From the NCBI RefSeq assembly GCF_016785085.1, contig NZ_JAENHO010000020.1, forward strand, positions 62,001 to 126,000: DNA of 64,000 bases, read 5' to 3'. Of this stretch, positions 43,542-51,058 are shown in pieces. The notes beneath the pieces are model-generated. The model was not told the DNA's origin, made no database searches, and saw only the letters and a list, made by a program, of their open reading frames with translations. Source of the DNA: Paractinoplanes lichenicola. Lineage in GTDB: Bacteria; Actinomycetota; Actinomycetes; Mycobacteriales; Micromonosporaceae. The first letter of the stretch is position 1, and every line of letters starts with the position of its first letter. The position numbers and the translations under genes were made by a program.

Positions 43542-45701
43542 TCAGGCCGGAACCGGGGCCGGGCGTGGCTCCGCGGTCAGCCGGTCGATCTCGCGCCACA
43601 TGGCCTCGTCCGACCAGTAGCCGGTGTGCCGGCGCAGGCCCGGCATGGGCTCCCCGGCGACGTAGAAGGCGGAGGCCGGATCGGGCAGCGAGACGTCGAC
43701 CTCGGTGCGACCCACCGGCCCGCCGATGTAGTCCGACGCATACGAGAAATTACGCCATTCCCGTACGCGGTCCAGCAGTTCACGGTGGACGTAGGCCGGG
43801 AACGCCCAGCCGTACAGCTTCGTCAGGGGACACCCGAACGTGACCAGGGTCGGGGCGCCGGCCGGCTGCTGGACGAGGGCCAGCGTGGCGAGCACGCTGC
43901 CCTGGCTGTGCGAGACGAGAACGACCCGGTGGCCGCTGTCGTTGAGCCAGCGGATGCGGCGCTGCAGGTCAGGAACCGCGCGCTCGGCGTAGCAGGGCGG
44001 CGCGAACGGGTGGAACGAGCGCGGCCAGAAGGTGCCCACGTCCCAGAGCACGCCCAGCCAGCGGCGGGCGTCGCGGCGGCCCCAGCCCCACCTGAGCAGG
44101 GCCACTCCCGCGACCGGAATCAGTCCGGCCACCGTCACGGCCAGGTCGTCGGCGAACTTCAGGGGTGGGAGAGTCTTGCCTTTGACTTCGAGCGGGATCA
44201 GGACGAGGACCGCGGCGACGATCGGCATGAGACCGGCCAGCAGGTAACGGATGTCGGGGGCGAAGCCGGCCAGCTTCCGGCCCCGCGCGATCGAACGGAC
44301 CCATTGCATCCTGCGGTCGCGCTCCCCGGCGCAGATGCCGTCGACCGGCAAGGCGTTGCAGCGCCAGGCGGCCCCGGGCGGCGGAGGGGCCGGGGCCGCA
44401 GCGTTGCGTCCGGCGAATTCGGCCCGGACGGTCCTCGTGGCCTGCTTGTTGGCCGCCCTGCCGTACCGGATCAGCTCGACCAGCAGGAACACGAAGACGA
44501 CGGCGATCGGGGCCAGGATCAGCCAGGGAAGCTGATTGCGCAGTCCCGGCAAGACCGCATCGCGCGGCAGGTCGAGCGATTTCGCGATGGTCACCAGGGA
44601 GCCGAGGCCGGCGATGTTGATGCTCAGCACGCCGAGGGCGGCCACGGTCAGGGGCGCGGCCGGCCAGCGGCGGTTGGTTCGCGGGATCTTCGCGCCTGCC
44701 GCGCCGCGCCGGATCCCGGCCAGCCGGAGCAGGCTGATCGCGACCAGCACAGGCAGCCGTCCCATGACCAGAACGACGATGAGCCAGAACGTCCCGATCG
44801 CGGCCGTACGCATGTTTCCGACATGCAGATCAGCCCCCGGATCCGACTGCCAGGCGTGCATAGCGGAGGCGCAGACCAGCAGCGAGGCCACGACGACGAG
44901 TGGCCGGACGGCCCAGTCCCCAGCCGCCTCGAGGGCGAGCACCACGATCGAGAACCCGAGCAACACGCCGGCCGCGACCGCCAGTGCGCGCCCGAACGCC
45001 CCGTCGGACACCAGGGCCAGGACGAGGGCCAGCCAGGCCAGTCCCGCACCGACGTGCAGGAGACCCAACCGCCGTACGGTGTCCGCGCCGTTGAAGAACT
45101 GGGGATCGGCGACGCCGTCGGGCAGGCCCGCGGCACTGCCGGGATAGCCCTCGCGATCCGGGTCGACCGGGGTGACCTCCTCGTAGCGCTGCCGGGCCTG
45201 GCGCGACAACAGCCACAGCACGAGCAGAACCGCCGCGACGACGGCCGCACCGACCACCACGCGCGGGCCCGGCTGCAGGCGGCCGATCGGCCCCTCCTCG
45301 CTGCGCCCGCCGAACTGGAAGGCCCAGATGTCGATGGCGCCCAGCGCGGCGATCAGCAGCAGGTTGATCGTGATGCCGAGTGCGGCCAGCCGCCCGCACG
45401 CCCGGTGCGCCGCGAACGCCCACCGGTCCGCCCGGGTCCGGGCCGAGCAGGTCCAGCCGGCCAGGTTGGCCAGCATGAAGGGGAACAGCAGGACCCACAG
45501 CACCCGGGTGCTGCTGCGCGAGGTCATCCCGCCCCAGCAGTACGCCTCGACCCGGCGCCCCCGCTGCTCGGCGTCGGCGGCGTAGAACCCGGCGATCCGG
45601 TCGCCCCAGATCTGCCGGTGGGCCGTCGTCCCGAGCAGCGCGTCCGGCGCCGCCCCGCCCACCCCGTGCACCCGCAACTCGGTAATCCTGGACTCGCTCA
45701 C
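43542..45701 (-). CDS. Polytopic membrane protein with lipase-like alpha/beta-hydrolase C-terminus
   Basis: 719 residues from GTG 45701. The N-terminus ITELRVHGVGGAAPDALLG has a hydrolase-like HGVGG turn. About eight to ten membrane helices follow between residues 65 and 560. The cytosolic C-terminal part has HRVVLVSHSQGSVLATLAL near residue 605, the GxSxG-type nucleophile elbow (SHSQGS) with serine, and a later TLVTFGCPLTKLYG strand as in lipases. Possible membrane-bound esterase or lipase; no named family. Stands alone. Confidence 0.75.
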   Translation of the reverse strand: MSESRITELRVHGVGGAAPDALLGTTAHRQIWGDRIAGFYAADAEQRGRRVEAYCWGGMTSRSSTRVLWVLLFPFMLANLAGWTCSARTRADRWAFAAHRACGRLAALGITINLLLIAALGAIDIWAFQFGGRSEEGPIGRLQPGPRVVVGAAVVAAVLLVLWLLSRQARQRYEEVTPVDPDREGYPGSAAGLPDGVADPQFFNGADTVRRLGLLHVGAGLAWLALVLALVSDGAFGRALAVAAGVLLGFSIVVLALEAAGDWAVRPLVVVASLLVCASAMHAWQSDPGADLHVGNMRTAAIGTFWLIVVLVMGRLPVLVAISLLRLAGIRRGAAGAKIPRTNRRWPAAPLTVAALGVLSINIAGLGSLVTIAKSLDLPRDAVLPGLRNQLPWLILAPIAVVFVFLLVELIRYGRAANKQATRTVRAEFAGRNAAAPAPPPPGAAWRCNALPVDGICAGERDRRMQWVRSIARGRKLAGFAPDIRYLLAGLMPIVAAVLVLIPLEVKGKTLPPLKFADDLAVTVAGLIPVAGVALLRWGWGRRDARRWLGVLWDVGTFWPRSFHPFAPPCYAERAVPDLQRRIRWLNDSGHRVVLVSHSQGSVLATLALVQQPAGAPTLVTFGCPLTKLYGWAFPAYVHRELLDRVREWRNFSYASDYIGGPVGRTEVDVSLPDPASAFYVAGEPMPGLRRHTGYWSDEAMWREIDRLTAEPRPAPVPA

Positions 45702-45837
45702 AGTCTCTATGTCTACGAGTTGATCTGGTTCCTCCGTCCGTTTTAGTACTTTCTGTCCACTTTAAGGGACGTCCCGGGAACGTTTCGGGGTGGTGGCTCC
45801 ACTGTGCTGCGTGGGCGGCGAGCGGACCATCGGTGGC

Positions 45838-47029
45838 ATGTTCACCAACCGAGTCAGCCGCCGTACGCTGTTCGGCGGGACAGCAGGGATCGCCGGGGCC
45901 GTTCTTCTCCCGGCCCGGAAGAGCGTCAGCCGACGGGCTCGTCGCGCTGCGGCGCGAGCTGCACAGTTACCCCGAGGCCGGCGGGCAAGAGGTGCGGACC
46001 GCCGGTGTGGTGGCGGACCGGCTGCGGGCGGCCGGGCTCGACGTCGTCACCGGGGTGGGCGGGCACGGGGTCGTGGCCACGCTGAGCGGCGCGCGAGCGG
46101 GCCGGACGGTCGCCTATCGCGCCGACATGGATGCGGTGCCGCCGGACCAGCAGATCAACGGCGTCGCCGGGCCCGCGCACTTCTGCGGGCACGACCTGCA
46201 CACGACGATCGGCGTGGGCGTCGCCGAGGCCCTGGCCCGGCGGCGCCGTGACCTGGCCGGCACGGTGGTGTTCCTCTTCCAGCCGGCCGAGGAATTGCTG
46301 GCCGGGGCGGCGGCCATGCTCGCGGCCGGTGTCCTCGAGAGCACCCGCCCGGCCGAGATCCACGCCCTGCACTGCGGGCCCTGGCCGGTCGGCAAGCTGA
46401 TGGTGATGCCGGGCTCGGGGATGCCGGGGGAGGACCGCGGCGTGGTCACCTTTACCGGCGCCGACGCCATGGACCGGGCCCGCCGCCTGGTCACGCGGAT
46501 CACGGCGCTGCGGACGGTGACCCGCCCGACCACGCCGGCCCAGCTCGGCCGGTTCGCCGCCGACCTGCAGAAACCCCACGGCCCGTACGAGCGGTTTCTC
46601 TTCATCAGCGCGAGCCTGGCCGCCGCGGACCGGCCCGAGGTGCGCATCTCGTCGCGCTGCTGGCCGGAGAGTCGCTGGCCGGAGGTGCGCGAGACGATCC
46701 GCCGGCTGGCCGGGCCGGGCGCCGTGACCTTCCCGTCGGCCGAACCCTGGCCGGCGCTGGTCACCCCGCACCGTGAGGCGCTCGAACTGCGGCGTTTCCT
46801 CGGTCCGGCCCGCGCCGGCACGATCCACGGCGGGATCCCGTTCGCCGCCGAGGACTTCAGCCTGTTCCTGCGGCGGCTGCCGGGCACGTACTCGTTCCTG
46901 GGCGTGCGCCGTCCGCGTCGCGGCGCCGAGACGGCCTATCCGCACTGGGGCACGTTCGACCCGGACGAGCGGGCGATCGGCGTCGGCGTCCGCGCGATGA
47001 CCAGCTGGCTCGCCCGTCGTGCGAGTTGA
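45838..47029 (+). pseudogene. M20-family amidohydrolase with out-of-frame Tat signal
   Basis: The ATG at 45838 opens a clean twin-arginine signal (SRRTLFGGTAGIAGAVLLPA), but that frame degenerates after about 45920. The M20D/HipO-like hydrolase continues in the next frame from about 45925 (ADGLVALRRELHSYPEAGG) to 47029. A +1 shift (one surplus base or two lost) in 45912-45930 would join them. The hydrolase part has the metal motifs: HDLHTT, Glu pair in QPAEELLAGA, His in ALHCGP and a final His in PHWGTFDPDE. Its lid domain is shorter than usual. If the shift is real, secretion is lost, or the hydrolase starts at GTG 45833 without a signal. Confidence 0.7.
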
Positions 47030-47131
47030 TGACCGGTGGAGAAAGGGCATTTTTCTGTTTCCGCACGAGGATCGCGGTGAGTGATCGACAAATGCCGCGC
47101 CGCCGGGGTTGAGCGCCACGAAAAGTAATCT

Positions 47132-47237
47132 TCAGTGGACCGAACATGAAGTGTGACTCACGTCTCACTCGACTAAGAGTGATCGCGCACTGACTATAGG
47201 TGAGTCTCATGTGATCAACGGGGATTCGGTCCACTGA
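47132..47237 (+). promoter_or_regulatory. Nested inverted repeats in the prenyltransferase leader
   Basis: Three nested perfect inverted repeats precede the prenyltransferase start. The outer is TCAGTGGACCGAA (47132-47144) with TTCGGTCCACTGA (47225-47237). The middle is GACTCAC (47155-47161) with GTGAGTC (47200-47206). The inner is TCACTC (47165-47170) with GAGTGA (47177-47182). The right outer arm ends 15 bp before the ATG at 47253. Either a large leader hairpin or a stacked operator; not a known riboswitch class that I recognise. Confidence 0.7.
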
Positions 47238-47252
47238 GGAACAGGAAACTCC

Positions 47253-48344
47253 ATGCGCCACTTCTCGGTCCTGCAACACCTGGCCGGGCAGCTGAACCCC
47301 CTGTGCCGCGTCCTCGATCTGGATCCGGCCACCCCTCTCGACCTGCTCGCCGGCCTGCTCGGGCCGCACGGCGCCCGCTCGCTCGCGGAGCCGCCGGCCT
47401 GGGCCTCGGGCATCGCCGACGATCACTCGCCGGTGGAGTTCTCGGTCGCGTTCAACGACACCGAGCCGCCGGCCCTGCGCATCCTGGCCGAGGCGCCGGG
47501 TCTCGTGCCGGGGATCAAAGCCAACACCCAGGCCGCGTACGCCTTCCTGGCCGCCAACGCCGCCCGCTTCGGTCTCGCCACGAGCCGGCTCGACGCGGTC
47601 GGCGAGCTCTTCACCGGTCACCTCGACAGCGAGGCCCCGTTCGCGCTGTGGTGCTCGCTGGTGTTCCGGCGCGACCGCGACCCCGAGTTCAAGGTCTATC
47701 TCAACCCGGAGGCGGCCGGTGTCGGCCGCGCCCCGGGGCTGGTCGAGGAGGCGCTCGGCCGGCTCGGGCTGGGCGATTCCTACCGGACGATGCTGGCCCG
47801 CTCGATCCGCCCCGGCGAGCTCGGCCGCCGCGACCGGCTGGCGTTCTTCGCCTTGGACCTGCATGACGGCCCGCAGGCCCGGGTCAAGCTGTACGTCAGC
47901 CACTACGACGCCGACGCGGCCGACGCCGCCCGGGCCGCCACCGTCGTCCCCGGGGCCGACCCGGACGAGGTCGCCGAGTTCTGCCTCGACGCCGCCGGAC
48001 CGGGCCGCTACGACCGGCGGCCGCTGGTCGGCAGCTACACGCTCGTCGGCGGGGCCGATCAGCCGGCCGGCTACAGCCTCTACGTCCCGATCCGCGACTA
48101 CGTCGACGACGACCGGGAGGCCCGGGACCGGGTCGCGGCCGTGCTCGACCGGCACGGGTTCAGCCCCGAACTGCTGCACCGCTGCGTCGCCGCCGTGTCG
48201 CGCCGCCCGCTCGGGGCCGGGGTCGGGCTGATCGCGCACGTGTCGCTGCGCCTCGGGCCGCCCCGGCCGGGCGTCACCGTTTATCTGTCCGCCGAGGCGT
48301 ACGCGGTCACCCCGCCGCGCTCGGTCTGGGTCCCCGCCGCCTGA
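47253..48344 (+). CDS. Aromatic prenyltransferase, DMATS type (tryptophan/indole prenyltransferase)
   Basis: 363 residues from ATG 47253 with AGGAAA upstream. Resembles bacterial DMATS-family (ABBA barrel) enzymes that attach dimethylallyl groups to L-tryptophan: FSVAFN near the start of the barrel, IKANTQAAYAFL, KVYLNPEA, RVKLYVSHYDAD and the late GYSLYVPIRDY and VTVYLSAEAY strands supply the alternating Lys/Tyr residues that shield the diphosphate. Sixteen bp separate it from a tryptophanase gene. The same pairing in other actinomycetes yields prenylated indoles such as 5- or 6-dimethylallylindole derivatives. Regiospecificity cannot be read from sequence. Confidence 0.88.
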   Translation: MRHFSVLQHLAGQLNPLCRVLDLDPATPLDLLAGLLGPHGARSLAEPPAWASGIADDHSPVEFSVAFNDTEPPALRILAEAPGLVPGIKANTQAAYAFLAANAARFGLATSRLDAVGELFTGHLDSEAPFALWCSLVFRRDRDPEFKVYLNPEAAGVGRAPGLVEEALGRLGLGDSYRTMLARSIRPGELGRRDRLAFFALDLHDGPQARVKLYVSHYDADAADAARAATVVPGADPDEVAEFCLDAAGPGRYDRRPLVGSYTLVGGADQPAGYSLYVPIRDYVDDDREARDRVAAVLDRHGFSPELLHRCVAAVSRRPLGAGVGLIAHVSLRLGPPRPGVTVYLSAEAYAVTPPRSVWVPAA

Positions 48345-48360
48345 TCTTCGAGGAGTCTCC

Positions 48361-49734
48361 GTGCCGCTGCCCCCGTACCGGATCAAGGTGGTCGAACCCA
48401 TCCCGTTCCTCGGCCCCGAGGAGCGGGCCGCGGCCCTGCACGCCGCCGGCTACAACCCGTTCAACCTGCGGGCCGATCAGATCACCGTCGACCTGCTCTC
48501 CGACTCGGGCACCGGCGCCACGTCGGCCGCTCAGGAGGCGGCGGCCGCGCTCGGCGACGAGTCGTACGCGGGCGCCCGGTCCTGGTTCCGGTTCCGCGAC
48601 GAACTGGCCGAGCTGACCGGCTATCCGCACCTGCTGCCGGTGCACCAGGGCCGGGCGGGCGAGCGGATCCTGTTCGGGGCGCTGCTGCGGCCGGGGCAGA
48701 TCTGCGTCAGCAACACTCACTTCGACACTACGCACGCCAATGTGGAGCTGGCCGGCGCCGAGCCGCGCGACCTGCCCTGCCCCGAGGCGCTCGACCTGGA
48801 CAGCCCGGACCCGTTCAAGGGCAACATCGACCTGACCGCCCTGGCCGAACTGCTGAGCGGGCCGGAGGGCGGGCGGGTCGGCCTGGTGCTGATGACGATC
48901 ACCAACAACGGGCTGGGCGCCCAGCCGGTCTCGATGGCCAACCTGGAGGCGGCGCACGCGCTCTGCCGCGAGCACGGCGTGCCGTTCTTCCTCGACGCGG
49001 CCCGCTTCGCCGAGAACGCGTGGCTGGTGCGCGAGCGCGAACCCGGCTATCACGACTGGACGCCCCGCGCGATCGCCCGGCAGGCGTTCGACCTGGCCGA
49101 CGGGTGTGTGATCAGCCTCAAGAAGGACGGCCTGTCGAACATCGGCGGGTGCCTGGGCCTGCGCGACGACGACCTGTACGCCCGCTGCGAGGCGAACCTC
49201 ATCGCGACCGAGGGCTTCTCGACGTACGGGGGGCTCTCGGGTCGTGATCTGGAGCGGCTGGCCGTCGGGCTGCGCGAGGTCGTCGAGCCGGCCTATCTGG
49301 CGGCGAGGGCCGCCGCGACCGCCCGCTTGGCCCAGCTGATCAACGACGCCGGGGTCGACACCGTGCAGCCGGCCGGCATTCACGCGCTCTACCTCAACGC
49401 GGGCCGGCTGCTGCCGCACCTGACGCCGGCCGAGTTCCCCGGGCACTCCCTGGGTTGCCGGCTCTTCCTGGACGGCGGCATCCGCTGCGCCGAGCTGGGC
49501 TCGCTCTATCTGGGCACGATGGACGAGCGGCACCGGCTGGTCACCCCGGCGCCGTTCGAGCTGGTGCGGCTGGCCATCCCGCGCCGGGTCTACGGCCAGG
49601 AACACCTCGACCACGTGGCCGAGACGCTGGCCGCGATCGCCAAGGACCCGGAACGCGTCAGCGGCTACCGGATCGTCTCCACGCCGCCGATGCTGCGCCA
49701 CTTCAAGGTGCGACTGGAACCGATCCGGCCCTGA
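48361..49734 (+). CDS. tnaA: Tryptophanase (PLP-dependent tryptophan indole-lyase)
   Basis: 457 residues from GTG 48361 behind AGGAG at 5-nt spacing. Fold-type I beta-eliminating lyase: HQGRAGER near 95, TITNNGLGAQPVSMAN near 179, LDAARFAENAW near 211 and PLP-binding Lys255 in SLKKDGLSNIGG. Splits tryptophan, or here probably prenyl-tryptophan, into the indole, pyruvate and ammonia. Transcriptionally linked to the prenyltransferase. Its stop codon overlaps the convergent cvnD end by 32 bp. Confidence 0.93.
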   Translation: MPLPPYRIKVVEPIPFLGPEERAAALHAAGYNPFNLRADQITVDLLSDSGTGATSAAQEAAAALGDESYAGARSWFRFRDELAELTGYPHLLPVHQGRAGERILFGALLRPGQICVSNTHFDTTHANVELAGAEPRDLPCPEALDLDSPDPFKGNIDLTALAELLSGPEGGRVGLVLMTITNNGLGAQPVSMANLEAAHALCREHGVPFFLDAARFAENAWLVREREPGYHDWTPRAIARQAFDLADGCVISLKKDGLSNIGGCLGLRDDDLYARCEANLIATEGFSTYGGLSGRDLERLAVGLREVVEPAYLAARAAATARLAQLINDAGVDTVQPAGIHALYLNAGRLLPHLTPAEFPGHSLGCRLFLDGGIRCAELGSLYLGTMDERHRLVTPAPFELVRLAIPRRVYGQEHLDHVAETLAAIAKDPERVSGYRIVSTPPMLRHFKVRLEPIRP

Positions 49735-50278
49735 CCCGCAGCCGCGCCATCGCATGCCGGACCAGGGTGATGAGCGCGAGCTTGCTGGAATCCCGGTCCC
49801 GCGCGTCGCACCAGACCAGCGGGACCCGGGAGTCCAGCTCGAGCGCCGAGCGGATCTCGTCGTCGGTGTAGGCGCACTCGCCGAAGAACCGGTTGACCGC
49901 GGTGACGAACGGGATGCCGCGCCGCTCGAAGTAGTCGACTGCGGCGAAGCTGGACTCCAGCCGGCGCGTGTCGACCAGCACGATCGCGCCGACCGCGCCC
50001 TGGGCCAGCTCGTCCCACATGAACCAGAAGCGGTCCTGCCCCGGCGTGCCGAACAGGTAGAGCACCACGTCGGGGCTGATCGTGATGCGCCCGAAGTCCA
50101 GCGCCACGGTCGTGGTGGTCTTGCCCTCCACGCCCGTGGTGTCGTCCACCCCGATGCTGGCCTCGGTCAGGATCTCCTCGGTGGTCAGCGGCGGGATCTC
50201 GCTCACCGAGGCGACCAGCGTCGTCTTGCCGGTGCCGAAGCCGCCGGCCACGACGATCTTGACGGATGTACGGTCCAC
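49703..50278 (-). CDS. cvnD: Conservon GTPase CvnD
   Basis: 191 residues. P-loop GGFGTGKTT near residue 12, switch-like TTTTVALDFG, DTPG-equivalent FGTPGQDRF near 76 and a VNRF base motif near 129. MglA/ATP-GTP-binding-protein family of conservons, the G-protein-like complexes of actinomycetes. Last gene of cvnABCD, 18 bp after cvnC. The 3' end overlaps the tryptophanase gene tail-to-tail. Confidence 0.93.
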   Translation of the reverse strand: MDRTSVKIVVAGGFGTGKTTLVASVSEIPPLTTEEILTEASIGVDDTTGVEGKTTTTVALDFGRITISPDVVLYLFGTPGQDRFWFMWDELAQGAVGAIVLVDTRRLESSFAAVDYFERRGIPFVTAVNRFFGECAYTDDEIRSALELDSRVPLVWCDARDRDSSKLALITLVRHAMARLRVRAGSVPVAP

Positions 50279-50295
50279 GTCGACCCCCTGAAGTC

Positions 50296-50661
50296 CTACA
50301 GCCGTTCCAGGCCGGCGAGCACCGAGTCGAGCAGGTGCAGGTCGACGATGTTGCGCTGGGCCGGGGTGCCGGCCCCGAGATAGCCCTGTTCGATCAGCAC
50401 GTCGACCATCACCTTCGTGATCGCCAGCGGCAGGTGCAGGTACGCGCCGATCTCGGCCACCGAGATCCAGTTCGCGCAGCGGCGCACGATCTCGACGTAC
50501 TCCGGTTCGAGCCCGCGCGTGTCCACCGGCAGCGCGACCACCTGGGTGGCCAGGTCGAGAGTGGAGTCGCGCGGGGCGGTCCGGCCGTTGACCAGGACGT
50601 ACAACGGCACGAACCGGCCCGCGGCCGATTCGTCGTCGCCGTCCCAGGTCTCAAACGTCAT
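50296..50661 (-). CDS. cvnC: Conservon DUF742 protein CvnC
   Basis: 121 residues with the DUF742 pattern: FVPLYVLVNGRT near the start, a winged-helix-like IVRRCANWISVAEIGAYLHLPLAITKVMVDVLIEQGYL and the ending HLLDSVLAGLERL. Overlaps cvnB by 11 bp. Partner protein in the conservon complex, likely modulating the GTPase or kinase. Confidence 0.92.
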   Translation of the reverse strand: MTFETWDGDDESAAGRFVPLYVLVNGRTAPRDSTLDLATQVVALPVDTRGLEPEYVEIVRRCANWISVAEIGAYLHLPLAITKVMVDVLIEQGYLGAGTPAQRNIVDLHLLDSVLAGLERL

Positions 50662-51058
50662 GAGCCGCCGCCCGGGCGCCGGTGCCCAGATAGTCGCCGA
50701 TCCTGGTCACCAACCGGCTCACCTCGTACGCCACCATGCCCATGTCGACGTCCTGCTCGCAGAGGACGGCCAGGCGCGCGTTCTGCCCGGCGGCCGCGAT
50801 GAACAGCGTCCGCTCGCCGTACTCGATGATGACCTGATGCACCGGGCCGCTCTCGAACCGGCGCCCGGTGCCGGCGGCCACGCTGTACATCGAGGACGCG
50901 CCCGCGGCGAGGATCTCGGCCAGCTCCTGCGCCATGAGCGACGACTTCTGGATGATCAGGCCGTCGGTCGAGAGCACCACCACGGAGACGACGCGCGGCA
51001 CCTCGACCAGGTCGTCGATCATCCAGGGCAGGTCGGTCGGTGTGGTCGGATTGGTCAC
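50651..51058 (-). CDS. cvnB: Conservon roadblock/LC7 protein CvnB
   Basis: 135 residues with the roadblock/LC7 fold: PWMIDDLVEVPRVVSVVVLSTDGLIIQKSS at the N-terminus, then FIAAAGQNARLAVLCEQDVDMGMVAYEVSRLV. It acts as a GTPase-activating or scaffold partner of CvnD. ATG overlaps the cvnA stop (ATGA). Confidence 0.94.
   Translation of the reverse strand: MTNPTTPTDLPWMIDDLVEVPRVVSVVVLSTDGLIIQKSSLMAQELAEILAAGASSMYSVAAGTGRRFESGPVHQVIIEYGERTLFIAAAGQNARLAVLCEQDVDMGMVAYEVSRLVTRIGDYLGTGARAAAHDV

Noticed and set aside
43332..45746. Long plus-strand open frame opposite the membrane hydrolase-like gene
   Set aside because: No motifs and Gln/Arg/His-rich shadow composition; the opposite strand has membrane helices and a GxSxG motif.
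47146..47193. 15-codon leader peptide in the prenyltransferase leader
   Set aside because: No ribosome binding site and no tryptophan codons, so a trp-style attenuator peptide is not supported; mentioned only as part of the palindrome finding.
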